In this document: one piece after another, positions 43,258-51,825 of the stretch
Numbering within the stretch: position 1 is the first letter of the stretch
Layout: the number at the start of each line of letters is the position of its first letter
Assembly (NCBI RefSeq): GCF_014203045.1
Contig: NZ_JACHIF010000008.1
Span: 124,001-188,000 of the forward strand
Direction of reading: 5' to 3'
From: Prosthecobacter dejongeii
GTDB taxonomy: Bacteria; Verrucomicrobiota; Verrucomicrobiia; Verrucomicrobiales; Verrucomicrobiaceae
DNA length: 64,000 bases
Made by a program: the position numbers and the translations under genes
The notes under the pieces: model-generated
Seen by the model: the letters and a program-made list of their open reading frames with translations, nothing else
What the model was told of the DNA's origin: nothing
The model's database searches: none

Positions 43258-44589
43258 ATGTCTGCTGAAAACGTTTTATCCGTTAGTGAACTCACCCGCG
43301 AGATTCGAGAGGTATTGCAGGGGCACATTGGTACCGTCTGGGTAGAGGGGGAGATCAGCAATCATCGGCTGCAAGGCAGTGGACATCAGTATTTTACCCT
43401 GAAAGATGCAGGCTCACAGCTTTCTTGTGTGATGTTTCGTGGAGCTCGGAGTTCTGTCCGCTTGTCGGATGGAGCCCTCGTTCAGGTGCATGGGGAAATC
43501 TCCGTGTATGAGCCGCGGGGGCAATACCAAATGGTGGTGAAGCAAGTGCAGATGAAAGGGCAGGGCAGTCTGCAGGCGCGGTTTGAGGCGCTTAAGCGCA
43601 AGCTCTACGAAGAAGGGCTTTTCGATGCGGATAACAAACAGTCCGTTCCCAAATATCCACGTGTGGTTGCCTTGGTCACTTCCCCCACTGGAGCGGCCAT
43701 TCAAGACATGCTGAACATCCTTACCCGCCGTGCACCCTGGATTCACATTTTGGTGTTTCCTGTGCGCGTCCAAGGGCAGGGGGTCGAGCATGAAACGATT
43801 CGTGCTTTGGAAATGCTCAATGATGCAACGGCATACGGCCTACCGATCCCAGACACCATCGTCATCGGACGTGGTGGCGGCAGCATTGAAGATCTGTGGG
43901 CCTATAATGAAGAGGCCCTAGCGCGCGCCATTTTCGCCTCAGCCATTCCGGTCATCTCTGCCGTGGGTCATGAAATAGATTTTACCATTGCCGATTTTGT
44001 GGCTGATCTGCGTGCTCCCACTCCCAGCGCTGCGGCGGAGCTTCTGGCCCCGGATGTGACGGAGATCAAACGTCATTTCGATTCGCTCTCTCGACGCCTC
44101 AGCGGGCAGGTCACCACCTTCCTGGATCGGCACGAACAGACGCTGGATTTTATGGCGCGTAGTGCGCTGAAAACAGCTCCGGCTTATCAATTGCAAACGG
44201 CTGAGCAAGCCGTGGATGAAATGGAGGCTCACCTGAAGGAAGCCTCTCGAGAGCAACTTCGGACGCTGGTAGATGAAGTCCAAGAGCGTCAGCAAATCAT
44301 TGCGGAGCATCATCCCCGCATCATGCTCATGGAGGCTGCTCATCGCCTAGAGCACCAAGCCCGACAGGTGCAGCAAAGCATGATGCATCGGCTAGAACGC
44401 CTAACCGACCAAGTTAGTTCACGCGCTCAATTGATCAAGCATTTGGGGCCGGAATCCATTCTCTCACGTGGATTTTCCTACACCACCGATGCCCATGGGA
44501 ATGTCATCCGCGATGCGCGGGAAGTCGCCGCTGGTGAAACGCTCGTCACGCGTTTACAGCAGGGCACTGTCAAAAGCACCGTCGTGTAA
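43258..44589 (+). CDS. xseA: Exodeoxyribonuclease VII large subunit
   Basis: A 443-residue protein matching the usual XseA length. The N-terminal OB fold begins VLSVSELTREIREVLQGHIGTVWVEGEIS. The catalytic-core motifs VALVTSPTGAAIQDMLNI, RGGGSIEDLWAYNEEALARAI and SAVGHEIDFTIADFVADLRAPTPSAAAEL are intact, followed by a long coiled-coil region. The enzyme degrades single-stranded DNA with XseB, whose gene is not adjacent. ATG at 43258 is preceded by AAAGGGGG, a good ribosome site, making it better than 43228. Confidence 0.95.
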   Translation: MSAENVLSVSELTREIREVLQGHIGTVWVEGEISNHRLQGSGHQYFTLKDAGSQLSCVMFRGARSSVRLSDGALVQVHGEISVYEPRGQYQMVVKQVQMKGQGSLQARFEALKRKLYEEGLFDADNKQSVPKYPRVVALVTSPTGAAIQDMLNILTRRAPWIHILVFPVRVQGQGVEHETIRALEMLNDATAYGLPIPDTIVIGRGGGSIEDLWAYNEEALARAIFASAIPVISAVGHEIDFTIADFVADLRAPTPSAAAELLAPDVTEIKRHFDSLSRRLSGQVTTFLDRHEQTLDFMARSALKTAPAYQLQTAEQAVDEMEAHLKEASREQLRTLVDEVQERQQIIAEHHPRIMLMEAAHRLEHQARQVQQSMMHRLERLTDQVSSRAQLIKHLGPESILSRGFSYTTDAHGNVIRDAREVAAGETLVTRLQQGTVKSTVV

Positions 44590-44678
44590 AATCACGCTTT
44601 TTTCAATACATGCGCAACTGAACTTCAAGCGGTGGGTTGGAATAGCTGTCGTTGAAAAAACACTCAGCCTACCCAACT

Positions 44679-45512
44679 ATGAAACCGCACAAGTCCGTCT
44701 ATTGTCTTCTTGGTTTGCTCTCCTTAAGCGCAACCTTGGCCATCGCACAGGAGGGGGAACGCAAAGGTCCGCCTCCCGGTGGTGAGGGTGGCTCTGGCAA
44801 CCGATTGGGCGAGTTTCTAAAGCGCGCAGACACCAGCGGCGATGGCAAGATCAGTAAAGAAGAATTCGGTGCCCTGTCGCGTGGAGGTGGTGATGAGCGC
44901 TTTGCCAAAATGGATGCTAATAGCGATGGTTATGTGGACCAAAATGAGATCGCTACCATCGCAGAAAAAATGCGTGAAGGCATGCGCAATCGCCCTGCTG
45001 GCGAAGGCGGCTCACGCCGTCCACCAGGAGACCGGCCAGAGGGCGGCCCAAGACCAGAGGGCGACCGTCCTGCGGGCGGACCGGAAGGTGGCCGCCGCCC
45101 GGAAGGTGGCCCTGGAGGTCCTGGGGGTGCCATTATGATTGATGAAGTGTTTGGTCGCATGGACAAAAACTCGGACGGCACCGTGGATAAAGCGGAATAC
45201 TTGGAATTTTCCCAGCAGGAGATCGAGTCTCGTTTCAGCCGGGTGGATGAGAATACGGATGGTAAATTAACTAAAGAAGAAATGAAGGCAGGCATGGAGC
45301 GCATGCGTAACATGATGAGAGGACCAGGCGGGCCTGGTGGTCAGCGTGGTCCGGGTGGGGATGGCGGGCGCGGGCCTGGAAGTGAGGGTGGCCCCCGTCG
45401 CGGTTCTGACGGTGGCGAAGGGGGATTCCGCCGTCCACCTTCTCAAGAAGGTGAAAAAGCGTCCCCTCGTCCTGAATTTGAACAGCCGACCTCTAAAAAA
45501 GATCCAGCTTAA
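44679..45512 (+). CDS. Exported EF-hand protein with Gly/Pro/Arg-rich linkers
   Basis: A 277-residue exported protein with a signal peptide (ending ATLAIA, about residue 23). Four EF-hand loops are visible: DTSGDGKISKEE, DANSDGYVDQNE, DKNSDGTVDKAE and DENTDGKLTKEE, each with the usual D-x-[DNS]-x-D-G pattern, arranged as two pairs. Between and after the pairs lie long Gly/Pro/Arg-rich stretches. Such calcium-binding proteins are common in secreted planctomycete and verrucomicrobial proteins; an outer structural or calcium-buffering role is guessed. A strong terminator follows. Confidence 0.88.
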   Translation: MKPHKSVYCLLGLLSLSATLAIAQEGERKGPPPGGEGGSGNRLGEFLKRADTSGDGKISKEEFGALSRGGGDERFAKMDANSDGYVDQNEIATIAEKMREGMRNRPAGEGGSRRPPGDRPEGGPRPEGDRPAGGPEGGRRPEGGPGGPGGAIMIDEVFGRMDKNSDGTVDKAEYLEFSQQEIESRFSRVDENTDGKLTKEEMKAGMERMRNMMRGPGGPGGQRGPGGDGGRGPGSEGGPRRGSDGGEGGFRRPPSQEGEKASPRPEFEQPTSKKDPA

Positions 45513-45547
45513 TTTGTCTGAGTGAGGTCTCGACCTCCCTTTCATAG

Positions 45548-45578
45548 GCGGAATTCCTGATCGGGAATTCCGCTTTTT
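45548..45578 (+). terminator. Intrinsic terminator after the EF-hand gene
   Basis: GCGGAATTCC at 45548-45557 and GGAATTCCGC at 45564-45573 form a perfect 10-base stem with a 6-base loop. TTTTT follows. It ends the EF-hand transcript and isolates the next gene. Confidence 0.93.
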
Positions 45579-45647
45579 GTCTTTTGGGCATTGCAAGAAG
45601 CTACAGGCGGTGACGTCTATGCTTCGTGCTTGTGGCACCCTCATCCT

Positions 45648-46937
45648 ATGCGCTACCTGACTGCTTTTTTTCTGCTACCGTCTTTGTTGCTCCACGCCAA
45701 AGATTTTCCTGTCGAAGATGTAGTTAGTCTGGAATCCGCTGCAAAAATAGCCTCGCCAGGGGATAGGATCGTGCTTCGAGAAGGAGTGTGGAAAGATGCG
45801 GTGGTGAAATTTCAGGGAAAGGGCACTGCCCAGGCGCCCATTACCTTATGTGCTGCGATTCCAGGAAAAACGATTTTCACGGGAGCCTCTGCTCTGAGGA
45901 TGGCTGGAGAGTATTTAATCGCAGAAGGTCTTTGGTTTAAAGATCCTGATTCTTCCATTGGCGATAGCATTGAGTTTAGGGTGGATTCCAAGCATGTAGC
46001 CACGCACTGCCGATTAACCAATTGTGCCATCACCATGTCGCCAGAAGCAGCAAATAAAACGGACAAGGAATCGCGCTGGATCGGACTGTACGGCAGTCAT
46101 AATCTCGTGGATCGTTGTCTAGTGGAGGGGAAAGTCACCAAGGGAACGACACTTGTTGTCTGGTTGGGGGGAGAAAACACAGGCCACCACATCATTGAGA
46201 ACAACTACTTTGGTCCGCGTGAGAAACTTGGCAAAAACGGCGGGGAAACCATTCGTGTGGGAGATAGTAAAACCTCCATGGAGACAGCCTCCTGCATTGT
46301 GCGGCAAAATCTCTTCGTCAGATGTGATGGCGAGGCAGAATGCATCTCCAATAAATCATGTGGGAATCTGTATCAGGGAAACAGCTTCGTCGAAGTCAGT
46401 GGCACCCTGACGTTGCGCCATGGCAATGGCTGTATCGTCGAGAAGAATGGTTTTTTTGGCCACGGTGCCAAAGGCACCGGGGGCATCCGGATCATTGGGG
46501 AAGATCACATCGTGAGGGAAAATTATTTAGAAAGCCTCACAGGCGATGAAACTCGCTGCGGCATCACTTTGATGATGGGGCTGCCGAATTCACCCGCAAA
46601 TGGCTATTTCCAAGTTAAGCGTGCTCGTGTGGAAAACAATACCTTGGTAAATTGTAAGCACCCGATTCTCATTGCGCTTGAGGGGGACAAGGTACCCGGA
46701 AAGCCCTCCTTACCACCCATAGAATGCGTCATCATCGGCAATAAAATTCATGGGGCAGAAACCCAAGTCGTCGAGGCTCGTTGTGACCTTGCGGGTATCC
46801 GGTGGGAGGCGAATCATTTCCATGGCAAAGCTTTAGGAATCCCTGAAACCGAAGGTATCGCATGGGGAAAAGAGCCAGACATTCAAAGGTTGAAGGCCCT
46901 AGACCGCAAAGCCGTGCAGCCAAGCTGGTGGGAATAG
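45648..46937 (+). CDS. Polysaccharide lyase family 6-like enzyme
   Basis: A 429-residue exported right-handed beta-helix lyase resembling PL6 (alginate lyase, chondroitinase B). The signal peptide ends near residue 16 (LLHA). Family-typical segments in order are NGGETIRVG, GEAECISNKSCGN (with the likely catalytic lysine), LTLRHGNGC (likely catalytic arginine) and GGIRIIGEDH, spaced on a parallel beta-helix with N-x-F/I-x rungs. PL6 cleaves uronate-containing polymers by beta-elimination, often calcium-dependent. Substrate, alginate or dermatan-like glycan, cannot be told apart. The dehydrogenase gene follows after 58 bases. ATG at 45648 is preferred over 45591. Confidence 0.88.
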   Translation: MRYLTAFFLLPSLLLHAKDFPVEDVVSLESAAKIASPGDRIVLREGVWKDAVVKFQGKGTAQAPITLCAAIPGKTIFTGASALRMAGEYLIAEGLWFKDPDSSIGDSIEFRVDSKHVATHCRLTNCAITMSPEAANKTDKESRWIGLYGSHNLVDRCLVEGKVTKGTTLVVWLGGENTGHHIIENNYFGPREKLGKNGGETIRVGDSKTSMETASCIVRQNLFVRCDGEAECISNKSCGNLYQGNSFVEVSGTLTLRHGNGCIVEKNGFFGHGAKGTGGIRIIGEDHIVRENYLESLTGDETRCGITLMMGLPNSPANGYFQVKRARVENNTLVNCKHPILIALEGDKVPGKPSLPPIECVIIGNKIHGAETQVVEARCDLAGIRWEANHFHGKALGIPETEGIAWGKEPDIQRLKALDRKAVQPSWWE

Positions 46938-46995
46938 CTCTTCGAAGAGCGATGTAAGTGCGCAAGTTGGGGGGAAAGACACGCGTTTTTAACTC

Positions 46996-47784
46996 ATGAA
47001 TCGCAACGCTTCACCTTTCGATCTCACGGGTCAGCGTATCTGGGTCGTCGGTGGAGCAGGTTGGTTAGGCCAGTCCACCGTTTTACTGCTCGCTGAAATG
47101 GGGGCCAGTGTTTTATGTGCGGATCTGCCAGGGCGTAGTTCCGCTTTTTTAGAGAAAGCTGATTTTGCTGGGGATATTAGCCCTGTGGATTTGGATGCTC
47201 ACGATACTGAGGCTCTGGAGCCATTCGTTCGTAAACATCAAATCAGCCATGGAGTGCCGCATGGGTTGGTCAACCTAACCTACGCGGCCACACCCAAGAG
47301 GCTATCTGAACTCACGACCGCTGATTTTGATCAGGTGAATCATGGAAATCTGACTAGCACCTTCATTCTCACTCGAGCTGTGGCGGAACTGATGGCTGCT
47401 GCGGGGCAGGGGAGTGTGGTGCTATTTTCCAGCATGTATGGAGGGGTGGCTCCAGATCCACGCATCTATGAGTCACCATTGAATACTAATCCGATCGAGT
47501 ATGGTGTTAATAAAGCTGGAATACGCCAAATGGCGCGCTATTTGGCAGTGCATTACGGCAGTCGTGGCGTTCGCTGCAATTCCATTTCTCCCGGTCCCTT
47601 TCCCAATCCAGGAATTCAGGCAACGCAGCCCGAATTTATCGCGAGACTGTCGCAAAAGGTTCCTTTGGGCAGAGTTGGTGCTCCCGTAGAAATCGCCGGA
47701 GCCGTAAACTTTTTGCTGAGTGACGCAGCCAGTTTCATCACTGGAATTGATCTGCCCGTGGATGGCGGTTGGACGGCTTGGTGA
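46996..47784 (+). CDS. Short-chain dehydrogenase/reductase
   Basis: A 262-residue SDR oxidoreductase. The cofactor loop VVGGAGWLGQST is near residues 14-25, and the catalytic residues are the serine of VVLFSSMYGG and the Y-G-V-N-K pair (YxxxK) 20 or so residues later. The C-terminal DAASFITGIDLPVDGGW is typical of the gluconate-5-dehydrogenase-like subgroup. Because it follows the polysaccharide lyase, a role in reducing an unsaturated uronate or 2-keto-sugar product is a reasonable inference, but the substrate is not shown by sequence. The next operon begins after a regulatory region. Confidence 0.9.
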   Translation: MNRNASPFDLTGQRIWVVGGAGWLGQSTVLLLAEMGASVLCADLPGRSSAFLEKADFAGDISPVDLDAHDTEALEPFVRKHQISHGVPHGLVNLTYAATPKRLSELTTADFDQVNHGNLTSTFILTRAVAELMAAAGQGSVVLFSSMYGGVAPDPRIYESPLNTNPIEYGVNKAGIRQMARYLAVHYGSRGVRCNSISPGPFPNPGIQATQPEFIARLSQKVPLGRVGAPVEIAGAVNFLLSDAASFITGIDLPVDGGWTAW

Positions 47785-47855
47785 GGCCTGTTTTTGGATT
47801 TAATTCGGAAAGATGAAAAGTCGTCGGATGCCTGTAAAATCAGGGTACGGATGAC

Positions 47856-47875
47856 TTTGTGAAATTTTTCACAAA
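47856..47875. promoter_or_regulatory. CRP/FNR-type operator upstream of atpB
   Basis: TTTGTGAAA and TTTCACAAA are 9-base arms separated by TT, a perfect palindrome. Its core TGTGA-N6-TCACA equals the classical CRP consensus and is shared with the FNR superfamily. It lies 65 bases before the start of atpB, between the SDR gene and the ATP synthase operon. It lacks a T-run, so it is not a terminator. This suggests regulation of ATP synthase by a CRP-family protein; whether it activates or represses is unknown. Confidence 0.6.
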
Positions 47876-47939
47876 TAAGTCTTGCCTCTCTTCTTCCCGC
47901 TGCTAAAACACACTCTGCCGACTCGGCCCGCTATTTGCT

Positions 47940-48845
47940 ATGGACGTAAGTTTTCCCTTTTCCTCATCCGCCATCCTGCTCGCTGAAGTGAGCCGTAGGG
48001 CCGTGTCTTTGCTTGGTGGCGGAGATAAGGAAAGCTTTTGGGCTTTCGTGACAAACTCCTGTTTCGTTGCTGCTTTGGTTGTTGGAATCATCATTTGGGT
48101 GGCCAACAAGGCGACATCCAGGATGACGCTCATTCCTCATCCTTGGCAGAATTTCTTCGAGTCCATCATCGAGGCTGTTTACAATCAGGTGGAGGCTATT
48201 GTAGGGCCTAAGCAGGCTCCTCGTGCCTTCCCTCTCTTGGCGACCTTGTTCATCTTCATTTTGGTGGCTAACTATTTCGGCCTGCTGCCGGGCGTGGGCA
48301 CGATTGGTTGGGGTCACGGTCACGGAATGCTGAGCTTGGATCATGTTAGCGCGCCTCTGCTTCGACCAGCGACGGCGGATCTCAACATGACTCTTGGCAT
48401 GGCGCTCTGCTTCATGTTGATTTGGTTCTACCTGACCATTCGTGAGCTTGGTGTTTGGGGCTTTATTAAGCATACCTTCGGTCCAAAAGGTGGGGCAAAA
48501 GGCTTGATGGGCATCTTTATCGCGCTGGTATTCTTGCTGGTTGGAGCTATCGAAATCGTTTCCATCATGTTCCGTCCGGGTTCGCTTTCCTTGCGTCTTT
48601 TCGGTAACATCTATGCGGGGGAAACTCTTCTCCACACCATGATGACTCTAGGCGAGATGTTCAAGTTGGGTAGTGTTGGGCAGTTCATCATTGCTACGAT
48701 TGCTCCCATTCCCTTCTATTTCATGGAGTTGCTCGTGGGCTTGCTTCAGGCCAGTGTCTTCACCCTCCTTTGCGCTGTTTATATCCAGCTCTCCACTACG
48801 CATGATGAGCATCATGGTGAAGAGCATGGGCACGATCACCACTGA
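47940..48845 (+). CDS. atpB: ATP synthase F0 subunit a
   Basis: A 301-residue integral membrane protein, the proton-channel stator of F0. The essential arginine is in SLRLFGNIYAGETL near residue 220, followed by the helix with the conserved AGE turn. About five to six membrane helices are visible, the first near residue 39-58. The C-terminus ends in a His/Glu-rich tail (HDEHHGEEHGHDHH), not usual in the family. It opens the operon a-c-b-delta-alpha-gamma-beta-epsilon; no atpI precedes it. Upstream lies a CRP-type palindrome. Confidence 0.96.
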   Translation: MDVSFPFSSSAILLAEVSRRAVSLLGGGDKESFWAFVTNSCFVAALVVGIIIWVANKATSRMTLIPHPWQNFFESIIEAVYNQVEAIVGPKQAPRAFPLLATLFIFILVANYFGLLPGVGTIGWGHGHGMLSLDHVSAPLLRPATADLNMTLGMALCFMLIWFYLTIRELGVWGFIKHTFGPKGGAKGLMGIFIALVFLLVGAIEIVSIMFRPGSLSLRLFGNIYAGETLLHTMMTLGEMFKLGSVGQFIIATIAPIPFYFMELLVGLLQASVFTLLCAVYIQLSTTHDEHHGEEHGHDHH

Positions 48846-48922
48846 AGCCTTTGACCGTCGGGACCATGCCTCTGAGTGTGGGCGGCGGCCAGAACAACCA
48901 AATACAGAAAGACTAATACACT

Positions 48923-49186
48923 ATGATGATGGAAGTTATGACCCTGGCAGCTGAAGCTGCCGCCGCTGCTCCTGCTGCCGCTGCTGGTATCTCCGGTTCC
49001 TTGACACTGGGTCTCGCTGGTGCTGGTGCTGCAATCGGCATCGGTCTGATCGGTGGCAAGGCAGTGGAAGCTGTCGGCCGTAACCCAGGTGCTGCTGGCA
49101 GCATCCAGACTCTGGCAATCATCGGCATGGCGCTGGCAGAAGCTGTCGCTATTTACGCCCTGATCATCGCATTCCAGGGTCGTTAA
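48923..49186 (+). CDS. atpE: ATP synthase F0 subunit c
   Basis: An 87-residue hairpin protein of two membrane helices forming the rotor ring. The helix-1 glycine ladder GAGAAIGIGLIGG, the cytoplasmic loop RNPGA and the ion-binding glutamate in GMALAEAVAIYAL are all present. The residue after that glutamate is alanine, not the Ser/Thr of sodium-type rings, so proton use is likely. The N-terminal 22 or so residues are Ala-rich and longer than usual, perhaps a short signal or membrane-insertion segment. ATG at 48923 is followed by two more ATGs. Confidence 0.95.
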   Translation: MMMEVMTLAAEAAAAAPAAAAGISGSLTLGLAGAGAAIGIGLIGGKAVEAVGRNPGAAGSIQTLAIIGMALAEAVAIYALIIAFQGR

Positions 49187-49252
49187 TCCCCTTGAGGTGG
49201 CGGTCACTCAGGTGGCCGCCACCTTCTTCTCGCTCACTCATTTGTTCCTGTC

Positions 49253-49777
49253 ATGACCACGACTTTCCTTGCCGCCGCTAACGACATTGCAGACCAGTTT
49301 GGCCTCGAATTGCCAAAGCTGATCGCGCAAGTCTTGATTTTTCTCGTCGTGTTTTATGTGCTGAAGACCAAAGCCTTTGGTCCTATTCTGGCCATGCTTG
49401 AACAGCGCCGCGCACGCATTGCTGATGGCGAATCCAAGCTGGACAAGATCGCTCGTGATCTTGCTGAGGCTGAAAAAAATGCTCAAGCCATTGTTGATAA
49501 GGCTAATGATGACGCCAATCGCCTCGTGAAGGAAGCTGGTGATAGCGCCAAGTCCCTTGCTGAGAAGCGTCAGCAGGAAGCCATTCAAGAAGCTGGTCAG
49601 ATCCTTGCCAAGGCTCGCGAAGCTGCTAAGCTTGAGCATGAGCAGTTGATGGCTCAGTTGAAGAGCGAATTTGGTCGTATGGTTTCTGACGCGACCTCTC
49701 GCGTGACTGGTAAGGTCCTCAATACCGACGACCAGGCTCGCATCAATCAGGAAACCTCTGCTCAGGTTAGCCTGTAA
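49253..49777 (+). CDS. atpF: ATP synthase F0 subunit b
   Basis: A 174-residue peripheral-stalk subunit with one N-terminal membrane helix (PKLIAQVLIFLVVFYVLKT, about residues 22-40). A long charged coiled-coil follows (DKIARDLAEAEKNAQAIVDKAND and onward) to the C-terminus, which binds the delta subunit. The gene begins 66 bases after atpE and is in the same reading frame as atpH after it, separated by its stop codon. Confidence 0.94.
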   Translation: MTTTFLAAANDIADQFGLELPKLIAQVLIFLVVFYVLKTKAFGPILAMLEQRRARIADGESKLDKIARDLAEAEKNAQAIVDKANDDANRLVKEAGDSAKSLAEKRQQEAIQEAGQILAKAREAAKLEHEQLMAQLKSEFGRMVSDATSRVTGKVLNTDDQARINQETSAQVSL

Positions 49778-49801
49778 TTTCCTTCCTTCGCCACCACGAA
49801 C

Positions 49802-50197
49802 ATGAAAATCAGCAAGGAAGTTCGCCGCACCTCTCGCCAGCTTTTCCGGGTCTGCCTGGTGAATGGCAAGTTGGATGATTCCCGCGTGCGTCTGGTGGTG
49901 AACCAGATCATCACCAGCAAACCCCGTGGTTACCATGGCATGCTTGATTCCTTTGCTGCTCTGGTGCGCAACGAAGTTGAAAGCCAACGTGCTGTTGTGG
50001 AAAGTGCGACTTTCCTGACGGCGGATATTCAGGCTGATCTCAAATCGAGCTTGTCCCAGAAGTACGGTCGTGAGCTGGCTCTTGAATTTCACATCAAGCC
50101 TGAACTTCTTGGCGGTATTCGCGTCAAGGTGGGCAGCGATGTCTGGGACGGCTCTGTTAAAGCCCGTCTTGAAGCCCTAAAAGCCTCTCTTTCCTAA
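49802..50197 (+). CDS. atpH: ATP synthase F1 subunit delta, short form
   Basis: A 131-residue delta subunit, about 45 residues shorter than usual. The C-terminal domain is intact: ALEFHIKPELLGGIRVKVGSDVWDGSVKARLEALK is the family signature. The first 30 residues (VRRTSRQLFRVCLVNGKL) resemble helix 1 of the N-terminal bundle, but the next helices that bind the alpha subunit seem absent. The in-frame stop of atpF 24 bases upstream rules out a longer start. Either the protein is a true short form or the gene is degenerate. The rest of the operon is intact, so a functional short form is likelier. Confidence 0.9.
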   Translation: MKISKEVRRTSRQLFRVCLVNGKLDDSRVRLVVNQIITSKPRGYHGMLDSFAALVRNEVESQRAVVESATFLTADIQADLKSSLSQKYGRELALEFHIKPELLGGIRVKVGSDVWDGSVKARLEALKASLS

Positions 50198-50251
50198 TCG
50201 TTACCGCCCGGCACCCGCCCCCATTTTTCCCTTTCAAAACCAGTAGTTACC

Positions 50252-51781
50252 ATGAGCAACATCCTCCAGGAGATCGAATCCCAAATCGCCGGACTTAAGA
50301 CGGCGGTCACCAAATCCAATGTCGGCGTGGTCCGCGAGATCGGTGACGGCGCAGCCAAGATCGAAGGTTTGAGCGATGTCATGCTCAACGAAATGATTGA
50401 GTTCCCCGGTGGTCTCTTTGGTTTGGCTCTGAACCTTGAAGAAACTGAAGTGGGTTGCGTGCTTTTGGGTTCTTCCGAAGGCATCAAGGCCGGCGACGAA
50501 GTCAAGACCACCGGCCGCCTTCTTTCGGTTCCAGTTGGTAAGAGTCTTCTGGGTCGTGTGGTCAGCACTTTGGGTGAGCCTCTCGATGGCAAAGGCCCGA
50601 TCAAAGGCGATGCGCAGTATCCTGTTGAAAAACTTGCTCCTGGTATCATTACCCGTAAGTCGGTGTCTGTTCCAGTGCAGACGGGCATCATGTCCATTGA
50701 CGCGATGATTCCGATTGGCCGCGGTCAGCGTGAGTTGATCATTGGTGACCGCTCCACGGGCAAGACGACCATTGCTGTGGACACCATTATCTCCCAGGCA
50801 CAGCAGAACAAGGCAGCCGAACAAGGCAAGCTGGCAGGTCACAAGCCTCTGTATTGCATCTACGTCGCCATCGGCCAGAAGCAGTCCAACGTGGCTCGTG
50901 TCGTCAAGACTCTCGAAGATGCTGGTGCTATGGAATACACCGTTATCGTGAATGCTTCGGCTTCCGACAGCGCTGTTAACCAGTATCTTGCTCCCTACAC
51001 GGGTTGCGCCATCGGCGAATGGTTCATGGATCAGGGCCAGGACGCTTTGATTGTTTTCGATGACCTTTCCAAGCAGGCTGTTGCTTATCGTCAGGTTTCC
51101 CTCGTTCTGAAGCGTCCTTCTGGTCGTGAAGCTTACCCTGGTGACGTGTTCTATCTCCACTCACGGTTGCTTGAGCGTTCTGCACGCGTGAACGAAAACT
51201 ACGGTGGCGGTTCCCTAACAGCTCTTCCGATCATCGAAACCCAGGCTGGTGACGTTTCTGCCTACATCCCGACCAACGTGATTTCTATCACCGATGGTCA
51301 GATTTTCCTGGAAACCGACCTTTTCTATCAAGGCATTCGCCCTGCTATTTCGGTGGGCCTTTCCGTCTCTCGTGTCGGTTCTGCCGCTCAGACAAAAGCC
51401 ATCAAGAAAGTGTCTGGTACCACAAAGCTTGACCTCGCTCAGTTCCGCGAATTGGCCGCTTTCGCTCAGTTCGGTTCAGACCTCGATGCTGCCACGAAGG
51501 CCAAGCTGGATCGTGGTGCTCGCATCGTGGAACTTTTCAAGCAGCAGCAGTATCAGCCAAAGAGCCTGCCAATCATGGTCATCAGTCTGTACGCTATGCA
51601 GAAGGGCTACTTCGATAGCGTATCTGTGGATCGCGTGAAGGAGTTCCAGGCTAAGTTGGAAACCTACCTCACTGAGCGTAAATCTGAATTGGTTGAAAAG
51701 CTCGCTAATGAAAAGGCTCTCGACAATGTCGAAGCTGACATCAAGACCGCTCTCGAAGACTTCAAGACCGCCTGGAAGTAA
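50252..51781 (+). CDS. atpA: ATP synthase F1 subunit alpha
   Basis: A 509-residue nucleotide-binding, non-catalytic subunit. Walker A is [13 protein letters not shown] near residues 170-182, preceded by [13 protein letters not shown]. The family signature [17 protein letters not shown] near residue 365 and the [13 protein letters not shown] segment confirm alpha. The N-terminal beta barrel begins [13 protein letters not shown]. It forms the hexamer with beta and follows atpH after 54 bases. Confidence 0.97.
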   Translation: MSNILQEIESQIAGLKTAVTKSNVGVVREIGDGAAKIEGLSDVMLNEMIEFPGGLFGLALNLEETEVGCVLLGSSEGIKAGDEVKTTGRLLSVPVGKSLLGRVVSTLGEPLDGKGPIKGDAQYPVEKLAPGIITRKSVSVPVQTGIMSIDAMIPIGRGQRELIIGDRSTGKTTIAVDTIISQAQQNKAAEQGKLAGHKPLYCIYVAIGQKQSNVARVVKTLEDAGAMEYTVIVNASASDSAVNQYLAPYTGCAIGEWFMDQGQDALIVFDDLSKQAVAYRQVSLVLKRPSGREAYPGDVFYLHSRLLERSARVNENYGGGSLTALPIIETQAGDVSAYIPTNVISITDGQIFLETDLFYQGIRPAISVGLSVSRVGSAAQTKAIKKVSGTTKLDLAQFRELAAFAQFGSDLDAATKAKLDRGARIVELFKQQQYQPKSLPIMVISLYAMQKGYFDSVSVDRVKEFQAKLETYLTERKSELVEKLANEKALDNVEADIKTALEDFKTAWK

Positions 51782-51825
51782 TTGCTCCTGGTTCACTGTT
51801 CTCGTTTTTTTAGCTCTCCGCTCCC

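Noticed and set aside
50234-51160. Leftward frame of 308 codons over atpA
   Set aside because: It overlaps an unmistakable alpha subunit and has no family features.
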